Part shown: one piece after another, positions 26,438-34,513 of the stretch
How the letters are laid out: the number at the start of each line of letters is the position of its first letter
Numbering within the stretch: the stretch's first letter is position 1
NCBI GenBank assembly: GCA_040905045.1
Contig: JBBDSH010000050.1
Span: forward strand, 1 to 64,000
Length of the DNA: 64,000 nucleotides
Reading direction: 5' to 3'
Origin: JBBDSH01 sp040905045
GTDB lineage: Bacteria; Pseudomonadota; Gammaproteobacteria; Eutrophobiales; Eutrophobiaceae
Made by a program: the position numbers and the translations under genes
Notes under the pieces: model-generated
Databases searched by the model: none
What the model saw: the letters and a program-made list of their open reading frames with translations, nothing else
Told to the model about the DNA's origin: nothing

Positions 26438-27777
26438 TATGCAAGTCTCAGGTGGTCACTGCAGCCGCGCGCCCCGATGATGCTGGCCGCGTTCGAGGGC
26501 TGACTGGTCCAGACGGAACAGCGCGAACCGGCGACGGCGCCGGCGCTCCAGTTCCCGCCGAATCGCACGGCATTGTCGACCTCGTAAGTCTCACCGCGGC
26601 CGCCGGTGATGTCTTCCCACGTGCCCGCCGCGGCGTCGGGATTGCTGCCGCCGAACTCCGAGCCCCAGATCCACATACACGCCGTCGCCTGGATCACACC
26701 CCAGCGCGAGGTGAACGCCTCATCGCCGTTGTTGCTGCCGCTGTTGGTGGTCGCGATCCCGGTCGTGACGGGATCGTTGCCGCGATCGACTTCCTCGCTG
26801 GTGCCGTAGGCCAGCGCGGCGAACTCCTGGTAGGACGGCGGGCGCTTGCCGTGCGCGGCCAGCACCTCGGTCAGATTCCACCAATTCGCGGCAGCGTAGA
26901 CGCTGGTGCCGTTGCCGCCGAATGCGTCCGGGATCTTCGGCGCGTTGCTGTTATCCGCGATCGTCACACCGTGCGCCGATGTGCCGTTGATATGGTGATC
27001 GACGCCGAGCAGGTAGATATCGGCCCAGAAATTCCCGGCGACCAGCGTCATGCCTCGCGGATCATCACAGGCCGGGCGCCATTTCAAATCCCAAAGTGAA
27101 TACTCGTTGATCTGCGCCGTCGTGTTACCGCCCGCTTGTGCGCCGGCGTTGGAGCCCGGCGCGTAGTGGAAGCCACCGATACGGCGTGCATTGGCCACTG
27201 GCGGCGAGGTGTAACTGCTGGTTGCCTCCAGCGTGCCATCCGGGTGAATCCAGATCACGTAATCCGTGCCTGCACTCGGCGAGCCGGGCATCGTGATCGA
27301 GGTGCTGGCCGCGATCTCGTACACCGTGCCGTTGACCTCGATGGTCAGCGCCTGCGATGTCTCGGCGGTGAAGTTACCGGTCTTGGTCCAGGCGACGGTG
27401 GTGGGATCGGATTTGGCGAAGAGGGCGGCGGGCAGTTCGCCGCCCGACGTAAATTCACTCCAGGATCCGGCAGTAAACTGATACCGCTTATCCTCGTCCT
27501 CGACGTACGCCCACCACCCATTATTGGGCGCGTAGTATTTCCACGCGCCGGCAACGCGCACGGCCACTTGGTTCTCGTTGGCGTCGCCCACCGGCACGAT
27601 GTAGCGAACGCCGTCGTTCGGCGTGCCGGGCAGGCTGGTGGTGCGCGACTTCACGCTGAGCTGGACGATGGCGCCCAGGCCGATCAGGTTCTCGTCGTTT
27701 TCCGTGTGCCAGCCGTTGAAGCCGAGACCCCAGGCGTATTTGATCCAGTTCAATATAGGGTGCGTGCTTGGTGCCAT
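26437..27777 (-). CDS. DGR-diversified tail protein (DUF2793 plus C-type-lectin-like domain)
   Basis: A 446-aa phage adhesin. The N-terminal part (about 13-115, GWHTENDENLIGLGAIVQLSV to PNNGWWAYVEDEDKRYQF) looks like DUF2793, which attaches to tail structures. From about residue 220 it has the formylglycine-generating-enzyme/C-type-lectin fold used by DGR targets, ending NAVRFGGNWSAGAVAGSRC and a final IGARGCSD segment. The variable repeat encodes about residues 405-441, so selected residues on the putative receptor-binding face can be rewritten. Its ATG overlaps the stop of the upstream tail-tip gene. The receptor is unknown. Confidence 0.93.
   Translation of the reverse strand: MAPSTHPILNWIKYAWGLGFNGWHTENDENLIGLGAIVQLSVKSRTTSLPGTPNDGVRYIVPVGDANENQVAVRVAGAWKYYAPNNGWWAYVEDEDKRYQFTAGSWSEFTSGGELPAALFAKSDPTTVAWTKTGNFTAETSQALTIEVNGTVYEIAASTSITMPGSPSAGTDYVIWIHPDGTLEATSSYTSPPVANARRIGGFHYAPGSNAGAQAGGNTTAQINEYSLWDLKWRPACDDPRGMTLVAGNFWADIYLLGVDHHINGTSAHGVTIADNSNAPKIPDAFGGNGTSVYAAANWWNLTEVLAAHGKRPPSYQEFAALAYGTSEEVDRGNDPVTTGIATTNSGSNNGDEAFTSRWGVIQATACMWIWGSEFGGSNPDAAAGTWEDITGGRGETYEVDNAVRFGGNWSAGAVAGSRCSVWTSQPSNAASIIGARGCSDHLRLA
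26455..26563 (-). repeat. DGR variable repeat (VR)
   Basis: The recipient copy of the template repeat, at the 3' end of the tail-protein gene. The final 25 bases in sense direction (26455-26479) are identical to the template and GC-rich, fitting the initiation-of-mutagenic-homing segment. In the protein, seven residues differ from the template-coded sequence: A for N, V for I, V for N, T for N, S for N, A for N and I for N. Confidence 0.97.
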
Positions 27778-29987
27778 CAGGCGAGCCCTCCGTAATCGTT
27801 ACCGTAATGCCGGCCGTAACCGGCCAGGCGAATTTCCTCGCGGCGCTGCTGTTGCCAGTTGGTGTAGCCGTCGCGCAGCGCGTCGATCTCCCAGGTGATG
27901 TGACCCAGCGCGGCGCCGTCGTTGAGTTCCTTCGCCTCGTCGTAGATGTATTCGTCGCCGGTCAGCCCGGTGACCAGGCGGCGCGATGTGCCGGTCTCGC
28001 CGTCGCGGATGCGCACGTTGTACGTGGTGCCGGCTTCCGGGCCGATGGGGCCGGCGTCCTGATCGATCAGCTCCGCCGTCTGCAGCGTGCGGTCGCGGTG
28101 CGCCCAGTTCAGCGTCGGCACGCCGCTGACTTCCTCCGGCCAGTCTTCGCCGTTCACCCGGATCTGGCCGGGCGGGTACGGCCGGATGAAGCGCGAGTCG
28201 AAAGTAATGTTGTCCGTCGGCGCGCTGGCCACATCCAGCCGTCCTAAAGAAGTAGACGGCAACACGCGCACGTTCGCCGTCTCGCTGTCGACAAATTCCG
28301 TCGTCGGTGTGGCCTCGAAGTTCTGGCCGAAGAAGATCCGCGCGCCGCTGCTGTGCGCGTTTGGCACGGTATCAATGACGCCGCGATTCACCGTCAGCGT
28401 GCCGGCGCCGATGTCGATATCGGTGACCTCGACGATCTCGCCGTCCAGGTACGCCCACGTGCCTGCCTCGACGAGATCCAGATCTTCCGTTGCCGTGCTG
28501 TTGTCGATGGGCAGCACGGTCTGCTGAGGCGTAATGTCATCGGTGATCGTTGTGGTCGGCGCGAAGTTGCCGGGCGGGCCGATGCGCTCGTAGACGCCGC
28601 CGACGTTTTCCATCACAAGAAAGTTAAACGCGTCGCTGCTCGGCCGCACGGCGTTCACCACCAGAAAGCCGCTGGATTCGTCGATGCCATCGAGCACGGC
28701 ATCGGAGTCCGCCACTTCGCGCGCCACCTGGTAGTACGTCGCCTCGGTGAGCAGCCGGAACGGCGCCGGCGCCGGCGTGCTGCGCGGGTCGATCCAGTCC
28801 GTCGGTGTCGGATCGGCGAACTCGGAATCGACCAGCGAGAACACATCCTGCACCGCGTTCACGGTGATGGCGCGATCGGTGAGCGTGCCGTAATTGACCT
28901 TGGCGATCCGGATCACCATTGAGGTGATCCCGTATTCCGGCCAGCTGAATAGATACACATCGCCCGGCCGGATAGCGTCCTGATCGGACGTGAGCCGCAG
29001 CTTCATCTGTGCCAGCGGCGCGGAGAGCTGGCGCAGGTCGCGGGAACAGACGCGGTTCGCCAGCGCGCCCTTGGTGATGCCGGTGTAGCGATGCGTGCGG
29101 TTGATCACCTGGCCGCCCTGGATCTGCAGCGCCGCGAGATTCTGGATCGTGACGGATCGTTCCTTCCAGGTGGGCTCGTCGTCCTCTCCGTCGATGTAGG
29201 TGACGGTCATTTCGTTCACCAACTCGCCCCAGCCGGGTACCTTGTAATCCAGCACCTCGATGATGTTGGTGTTGTCCAGCGTCTGGAGATTGCCGACGGT
29301 GTAATCGTCCCGCGCCAGCTTCAGAGACCACAGGCCCGTGGTCGGATCTTCGTAGAGCGAGGCATCGATGTGCTGCAGCACGGATTGAATGAAGCCCTCG
29401 ATATCGAGATTCTCATCCGTCCACAGGAAAGAGAGGCCGAAGCCCTCGCTGGCCAGCGTCGATCGCGCGGCGTTGAAGGCATCGACATCGACGCGCGACT
29501 CGCTGTAGCCCATGCCCCAGTCCTTGCTGGTGATCAGCTCATAGAGAATATGCGCCGGGTTCGCATCATTTCCGATCAGTCCGCTGCCGGCGCCGCTCCA
29601 TCCATTCGGCGTGCGCCGGCCGGTCGCCGCCCAGTTCTTGAAACGCGGTATATTGCCCAGATAAGGGCGCTTTAAAACGGCCGCAACAATACCTCGAAAG
29701 GCCGGGATCGCCGCGCCCAGTTGCGAGACCAGGTAACTGTTCGCGGTCTGCGCTTCGCCGCCCATCTCGATATCCACATCGCCGGACACGCCGCCCTCGC
29801 GATCCTCGCCGCCGAACAGTTCTTCCTCGTCGATGCTGATGGTGCCGCCGCTGGTCTCGCCCTGCCAGGCGACGCGATCGCCGACGCGGATCTCGGTGAT
29901 GTTGTCGATGGGTCCACGGCACCAGGCCAGATGCATGCCGACGTAATACTTATACCCGACCGTGATCTCCTGACTCTTACCGCCCAT
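27777..29987 (-). CDS. Tail tip / host-specificity protein (baseplate hub-like)
   Basis: A 736-aa late protein. The N-terminal half (GYKYYVGMHLAWCRGPIDNITEIRVGDRVAWQG) and the central region (ITSKDWGMGYSESRVDVDAFNAA, FIQSVLQHIDASLYED) match phage tail-tip proteins of the gpJ/TipJ kind. The C-terminal part is a run of beta-rich fibronectin-like modules. It should form the distal tail to which the variable adhesin attaches, and the two genes overlap by one base. Confidence 0.85.
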   Translation of the reverse strand: MGGKSQEITVGYKYYVGMHLAWCRGPIDNITEIRVGDRVAWQGETSGGTISIDEEELFGGEDREGGVSGDVDIEMGGEAQTANSYLVSQLGAAIPAFRGIVAAVLKRPYLGNIPRFKNWAATGRRTPNGWSGAGSGLIGNDANPAHILYELITSKDWGMGYSESRVDVDAFNAARSTLASEGFGLSFLWTDENLDIEGFIQSVLQHIDASLYEDPTTGLWSLKLARDDYTVGNLQTLDNTNIIEVLDYKVPGWGELVNEMTVTYIDGEDDEPTWKERSVTIQNLAALQIQGGQVINRTHRYTGITKGALANRVCSRDLRQLSAPLAQMKLRLTSDQDAIRPGDVYLFSWPEYGITSMVIRIAKVNYGTLTDRAITVNAVQDVFSLVDSEFADPTPTDWIDPRSTPAPAPFRLLTEATYYQVAREVADSDAVLDGIDESSGFLVVNAVRPSSDAFNFLVMENVGGVYERIGPPGNFAPTTTITDDITPQQTVLPIDNSTATEDLDLVEAGTWAYLDGEIVEVTDIDIGAGTLTVNRGVIDTVPNAHSSGARIFFGQNFEATPTTEFVDSETANVRVLPSTSLGRLDVASAPTDNITFDSRFIRPYPPGQIRVNGEDWPEEVSGVPTLNWAHRDRTLQTAELIDQDAGPIGPEAGTTYNVRIRDGETGTSRRLVTGLTGDEYIYDEAKELNDGAALGHITWEIDALRDGYTNWQQQRREEIRLAGYGRHYGNDYGGLA

Positions 29988-30171
29988 CGTGTTCCTCCCG
30001 CGCGGCGTCCACCACCTTCATGGCCATCGGATCGCCGGTCGCGATCAGCGCCTCGGCCTCGATGCCGTTACGCACGAAGCCGCGCCAGTCCAGATCGTGA
30101 CGGGCAAACCAGCGCCGCGCGCCGCGCGCGCAATGATGCGCCTGGCGCAAATGGCGGACGTGGACCTTCAC
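29977..30171 (-). CDS. Small conserved phage tail-region protein
   Basis: A 64-aa protein (VRHLRQAHHCARGARRWFARHDLDWRGFVRNGI...) of a type seen next to tail-tip genes in siphophages and Mu-like phages. It overlaps both neighbours (11 and 4 bases). The function is unknown. Confidence 0.75.
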   Translation of the reverse strand: MKVHVRHLRQAHHCARGARRWFARHDLDWRGFVRNGIEAEALIATGDPMAMKVVDAAREEHDGR

Positions 30172-30407
30172 TTCTTGCCTCCCTTACTCTTGATCGGCAC
30201 CGTGCGCAGGTCGCCGTACCAGATCACATTGGGCGCCTTCATTTGCCGGCGGCCGAACAACACCGGGATCGGCTTGCCTTCCTCGGCGGTCGGCACGTCC
30301 AGCTCGCCCAGCTTGGCCGGCTCCGGAATATTCTGCCCGGCGCCCGGCCGCAGGAACGCGCTGATCGCGAAGCTGACGACGAGGAATGCAATCTGCCACC
30401 ACACCAT
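30168..30407 (-). CDS. Small tail protein with N-terminal membrane-like segment
   Basis: A 79-aa protein with a hydrophobic N-terminus (WWQIAFLVVSFAISAFL) followed by GKPIPVLFGRRQMKAPNVIWYGDLRTVPIK, a pattern common in phage tail-tip clusters. It overlaps the next gene by 4 bases. Confidence 0.75.
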   Translation of the reverse strand: MVWWQIAFLVVSFAISAFLRPGAGQNIPEPAKLGELDVPTAEEGKPIPVLFGRRQMKAPNVIWYGDLRTVPIKSKGGKK

Positions 30408-30409
30408 GA

Positions 30410-31159
30410 TCAGAACACCGGATCGGAGCCGAAGGGATTGATGCGCGGTATAAACGGCATGCCGCCGTAGTTCACCACGTTGTCGAACTTGTCGATGCAG
30501 GTCTGCCTGTCGTGCGCGCAGCCAGCGAAAGCGGCGACGTCCTCACCGACCTCGGAATCGATCAGCGGCGAGGACAGCGTGATGGTGTCGCCGGCGTGAT
30601 CGACGATGGCGCGCCGCTGGTTGCCGTACTCCACATAGCCGGCGATAAACCAGCCGTCCTCCTTCGTATCGAACTCCGCCGCCGAGAGCGTCAGATCCGT
30701 GCGCGCCGTCAACGTCGCCAGCACACGGAAGTCGTTGCGCACCACCTTGCAGTTGTCGTCGTAGAGCGCGTGCCGGCAGAGTTTCTGATAACGCGCGTGC
30801 AGGCCGGTGCGCTTCATGGAACTGAAAATCGGCTCGCACTGCAGGACCACCTCCGAGCCGGACCAGGCCGCCGTCAACACCCGGCCGGTCCAGATCACCA
30901 CCGTCGCCTCATCGTCCTGCTGGAAGATATCCAGCTCCATCACGGTGGCCGGCGCGCCGCCGACGAACAGCGCGGCCACGCCGGCGTCGCGCGGCAGCCG
31001 CACGCTGATCCGGGCGCGGGCGATTTCCTCGGTGTGTTCGATCTCGTTGCGGCGCACGTAGATGGGATCGTAGTCCTGGCCGTCGTGCGTTACCTTGCTT
31101 GGCGATGTCGTGTAACCGAACACCAGGCCTGCGACGACGAATCGGTACAGCTCGATCAT
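30410..31159 (-). CDS. Phage BR0599-family tail protein (DUF2163-like)
   Basis: A 249-aa protein starting MIELYRFVVAGLVFGYTTSPSKVTHDGQDYDPIYVRRNEIEHT, typical of the BR0599/DUF2163 distal-tail family. Four cysteines late in the chain (LCRHALYDDNCKV, CAHDRQTC) are the conserved set of that family. It overlaps the larger upstream gene by 4 bases. Confidence 0.85.
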   Translation of the reverse strand: MIELYRFVVAGLVFGYTTSPSKVTHDGQDYDPIYVRRNEIEHTEEIARARISVRLPRDAGVAALFVGGAPATVMELDIFQQDDEATVVIWTGRVLTAAWSGSEVVLQCEPIFSSMKRTGLHARYQKLCRHALYDDNCKVVRNDFRVLATLTARTDLTLSAAEFDTKEDGWFIAGYVEYGNQRRAIVDHAGDTITLSSPLIDSEVGEDVAAFAGCAHDRQTCIDKFDNVVNYGGMPFIPRINPFGSDPVF

Positions 31160-32799
31160 TCCACGGCCCTCATCGTCAGCATCGCCTGGATTTTGTCATC
31201 GGTAATCCAGGCGATCTCGATGGCGTCGCTATCCAGGCGCACGGTCTCCAGCCAGCAGACGCGGCGGATCTCGCTGCGCGTCAGGCGGGTATCGGTGAGC
31301 GCGCGATCCAGTGTCAGCGTTTCCTCATCGCCGACGACGTCGCCGGCCAGCACATAGGCGAAGTGCCACTCGTCGTCAATGTCCTCGACGGCGATGAGGT
31401 TGCGGTTGGCGCGGCCGTCGTAATAATTGCTCCAGTTGATCGGTTCGATGCGCAGCACCGATTCGTCCGCCTCGATGGCGCCGGTCAGTACCATGTCCGC
31501 CGACCAGGTGGGATAACGGAAGGCGTTCAAGCGGCCGGCGCGCGCCAGCAGCCAGGCGATGAAGCCGTCCGCATCATCACGCGTCCAGAAGTTGAACCGC
31601 CAGCGGTGGCTCTGGATGGGATCGTCGTCCGGATCGTCCACCAGGATCAGGCCGCCGGGCGCGTCGATGCGCACGCCGGCGCGAGCGTAATCCACGCCGC
31701 CGCTGCGCGCCCAGTTCGGCTGCACCAGGTAGACGGGCAGGCCGTCGAAAGTGGTCTCGCTCTCCGCCGCCTCATACGTCGTCGCGGTGTCTTCATCGGC
31801 GATGAATTCCAGCTCGCCGGAAAAGAACGCATCCGTGCGCCGGGAAAAGCCCACCTCCTGATCGATGTACATCAGCCGCGCCGGGTACACGCTCGTGCCT
31901 TCCGGCCAGGTGTTCGAGAGCGGGTGCTGTATCGTGATCGCGTCGGGCTCGATGGCCTCGATCACCGGCGCCTCGTAATCGAGATCCTCATCGATCAGCA
32001 CCAGCTGCGATCCGATCCGCCACTCGCCGACGCCGGTGTCCACGGCCAGCGTGATCTCGCCTGCGCTCGCCGTTGCGTTCAGGCGGGCGCGGTCCATCCA
32101 GCGCGGCACGTTAAACAGGCGCGATTGCCAGCCCGACAGCAGCGCGTCCACCAGCGGCACGTGCTCGCCGGCGACGCGATAGCTGAGGCCGCGTCGCGGC
32201 CGCGTGAGGATCTTCGTTCGCACCTCATTGCCGGCGCGCGCCCGCTGCAGATCCGTGCGCCAGATCCAACGCTCGATGACCGACTCGGACCATTCCGGCG
32301 GCACCGGCCAGGCCTGCGCCACCAGGCGGCTGCCCTGGATGATCAGGACCGCGTCCGTGTCCGAGTCGAACACGATCAGCGCGTCGATGATCTCCGGCCC
32401 GTCCAGCGTCACGTCCACGTCGTAGAGTGCGGACTTGCGCGCCTCGATGGGGAACGGCGTCGCCGGATGATTGATGGTGATGCCGGTATCGCCCGTCTTC
32501 GCCACGTCCGTGATCGAGGCATCCGTATCGCCGGCGTTGTAGACGGCGGCCTGATCCGACACCGGCTGGCGGATGGTACCCAGCTGAATCGAGCCCGGGA
32601 TCGCGTGCAGGCGATCGGCCCAGTCGCGATCGTAATACATCGGTACCGGCGCGCCGTTTTCTATGTTGCTGGTCACCGGCACCGGCACAGTTTTTATGGT
32701 CCGCGTGACGGACAGCACGTCCTCGATGTCCTCCGCCGCCAGCGCGATGGCGGCGGGCAGGATGGGATCGGAAGCGAGAATGCCGTCGACGATCGCCAT
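31156..32799 (-). CDS. Large tail protein, function unknown
   Basis: A 547-aa late protein. I start it at the ATG at 32799 (MAIVDGILASDP), which overlaps the upstream stop (TGATG), like its neighbours; the longer open frame to 32961 would run inside the preceding gene. It has beta-rich, Asp- and Trp-rich composition (HRWRFNFWTRDDADGFIAWLLARAGR) and sits in the tail-tip operon, so it is probably a structural distal-tail protein. Not otherwise recognised. Confidence 0.8.
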   Translation of the reverse strand: MAIVDGILASDPILPAAIALAAEDIEDVLSVTRTIKTVPVPVTSNIENGAPVPMYYDRDWADRLHAIPGSIQLGTIRQPVSDQAAVYNAGDTDASITDVAKTGDTGITINHPATPFPIEARKSALYDVDVTLDGPEIIDALIVFDSDTDAVLIIQGSRLVAQAWPVPPEWSESVIERWIWRTDLQRARAGNEVRTKILTRPRRGLSYRVAGEHVPLVDALLSGWQSRLFNVPRWMDRARLNATASAGEITLAVDTGVGEWRIGSQLVLIDEDLDYEAPVIEAIEPDAITIQHPLSNTWPEGTSVYPARLMYIDQEVGFSRRTDAFFSGELEFIADEDTATTYEAAESETTFDGLPVYLVQPNWARSGGVDYARAGVRIDAPGGLILVDDPDDDPIQSHRWRFNFWTRDDADGFIAWLLARAGRLNAFRYPTWSADMVLTGAIEADESVLRIEPINWSNYYDGRANRNLIAVEDIDDEWHFAYVLAGDVVGDEETLTLDRALTDTRLTRSEIRRVCWLETVRLDSDAIEIAWITDDKIQAMLTMRAVE

Positions 32800-33659
32800 C
32801 ACGGAATCAACCGGAATGCGTAATGAGCGACGAACTTCCACGTGTCCGAGCCGACCGTAAACTCCGCGCCGCCGGTCAGCGTCGGGTGATAATAGTGCCG
32901 CACGTCCGGCACCGTGCCGGCGTAGCTGTAATTGCCGCCACCGCGATTGATCAGCGCCCACAAGGGGAACATGGCGCCGCGCCCGGACCAGTCGGCCGGA
33001 TCAAGGTTTTCGACCGCCAGTGACTCGAAGAAATTTTTCAGGCATTGCAGCAGCAGTGATCCGTTGCGCGTGTTGGTTGTGGTGTGCCACTGATCGGTAT
33101 TGCCGTCCACGTCCGCGTTCACGGCCGTGTTGCGATCGCTGGAATCGAACAGCGTGTTATCGTAAAAGGCGTTGTCGCCGCGCACCGGCATGCCGGAGAC
33201 GTACGCGCCGCCGGTCCAGGTGCCGAACTTGTCCAGCGTCCCCAGGATCATCGCGCACCACATGAACGCGTCCTTGCGCGCGAGCACATGAATGTAGTCG
33301 CCGGCGGCGTTGCTCAGCAGCAGGTATTCCTTCACGTCCGTCTGATTGAACACACCAAGCAGGGCCGGATAACCGCTGTCGCCCGGCTGGCTGTCCCAAC
33401 TCAGGCCGCCATCGAAACCGCGCGCGCCGAAGCAGGCAATGCCGGGATGATTGTAGTCGGCAAAGCTGTTCATGATCGCGCCGAAGTCGATGCTGTCCAG
33501 ATCGTCGTCGGCCTTGAGCGCGTAATAATCACTGCCGTTCTGCAGGTACAGTTCACTGGCCGTTGTTTTGTTGACGGTCCAGCCCAGGGTGCCGGCGAAC
33601 ACGCCGATCTTGTCCAGCAGGTCGTAGACGTCCGTCGCTGTGCCCGTTTCAACCGTCAT
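32799..33659 (-). CDS. Tail protein, paralogue A
   Basis: A 286-aa protein with N-terminus GTATDVYDLLDKIGVFAGTLGWTV, clearly related to the adjacent upstream gene product (GTASDYLDLLKKLEDFAVLQGWTV). Both have a C-terminal beta-rich domain and similar length. Such proteins occur after the tape measure in Mu-like siphophages. Function unknown. Confidence 0.8.
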   Translation of the reverse strand: MTVETGTATDVYDLLDKIGVFAGTLGWTVNKTTASELYLQNGSDYYALKADDDLDSIDFGAIMNSFADYNHPGIACFGARGFDGGLSWDSQPGDSGYPALLGVFNQTDVKEYLLLSNAAGDYIHVLARKDAFMWCAMILGTLDKFGTWTGGAYVSGMPVRGDNAFYDNTLFDSSDRNTAVNADVDGNTDQWHTTTNTRNGSLLLQCLKNFFESLAVENLDPADWSGRGAMFPLWALINRGGGNYSYAGTVPDVRHYYHPTLTGGAEFTVGSDTWKFVAHYAFRLIP

Positions 33660-34513
33660 GCCAGCTCCAGCGCCATGAAGTCGTGAATGTCGTTGCGCAG
33701 TGTGTTCTGCGCCACCAGGTAATCCTGCGTGCCGGTATCGACAATATCCTCCGTGCCCAGGGAAAAGCCGGTGATGTGGCGCACGCCGTCCAGCTCACCG
33801 AGATGGCCCTCCACGTTGTTCGATGTCGGGATCATGAGCACAGGCGGGAACAGCGGATAATCGCCGAAGGTATCGCGCAGCGAATCCTGGTTGCCCGTAT
33901 TCGCGTCCATCCACGGCCAAATGCGCACGTTGTCCGTGCTCGTGCCGATCTGCCGCCAGGTATCATCCGGCGTCCACAGGTAGCCGTGGCCCTGGCCGCT
34001 GGCCCAGTAGGCGTTCAGCCCGGTGTTGGACCAGCGCGCTGTGCTCGAGGCGGAGGATCCGCCGATGAGCAGCGGGTAATCGTATTCGAAGTCGGCGGCG
34101 TAGGGATTGATGTAGCCGAGATACAGGTGCATGTAGACCGTGCTCACTTTCGCCACCAGCGCGATGCGCTGCTTGTTGCAGATCAGCCAGTAAGGAATGC
34201 TGTCGTTCCACAGCGGCAGATAGCGCGCGTTGCTGTCCTGGACCATGTTGTCGTAGGTCTCGCCGTCGTAGATCCGCGCGCCCTTGAATTCCCAGTTATA
34301 GTAATCGCTGCCGACATCGTGATAACTCTTGATGCCGACGATGATGTTCTGATCGTCATTGACGCCCGGCCCGTCCAGGATCAGCTCGCCGTCCGTGCCG
34401 CCGACCTCGTCGTAGGTCGAGCGCTGCACCGTCCAACCCTGCAGGACCGCGAAGTCCTCCAGCTTTTTCAGCAGGTCCAGATAATCACTCGCGGTGCCGT
34501 TCTGATACGCCAT
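33656..34513 (-). CDS. Tail protein, paralogue B
   Basis: A 285-aa protein paralogous to the next gene (shared N-terminal GTAxDxxDLLxK...GWTV layout and equal length). It begins at the last base of the tape-measure gene stop. Probably structural, with an unknown role in the tail. Confidence 0.8.
   Translation of the reverse strand: MAYQNGTASDYLDLLKKLEDFAVLQGWTVQRSTYDEVGGTDGELILDGPGVNDDQNIIVGIKSYHDVGSDYYNWEFKGARIYDGETYDNMVQDSNARYLPLWNDSIPYWLICNKQRIALVAKVSTVYMHLYLGYINPYAADFEYDYPLLIGGSSASSTARWSNTGLNAYWASGQGHGYLWTPDDTWRQIGTSTDNVRIWPWMDANTGNQDSLRDTFGDYPLFPPVLMIPTSNNVEGHLGELDGVRHITGFSLGTEDIVDTGTQDYLVAQNTLRNDIHDFMALELA

Noticed and set aside
32799..32961. Longer start for the 547-aa tail protein (MGADQSRWRQ...)
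   Set aside because: That part lies inside the preceding gene in another frame and has shadow-type composition. The ATG at 32799 overlaps the upstream stop like its neighbours.
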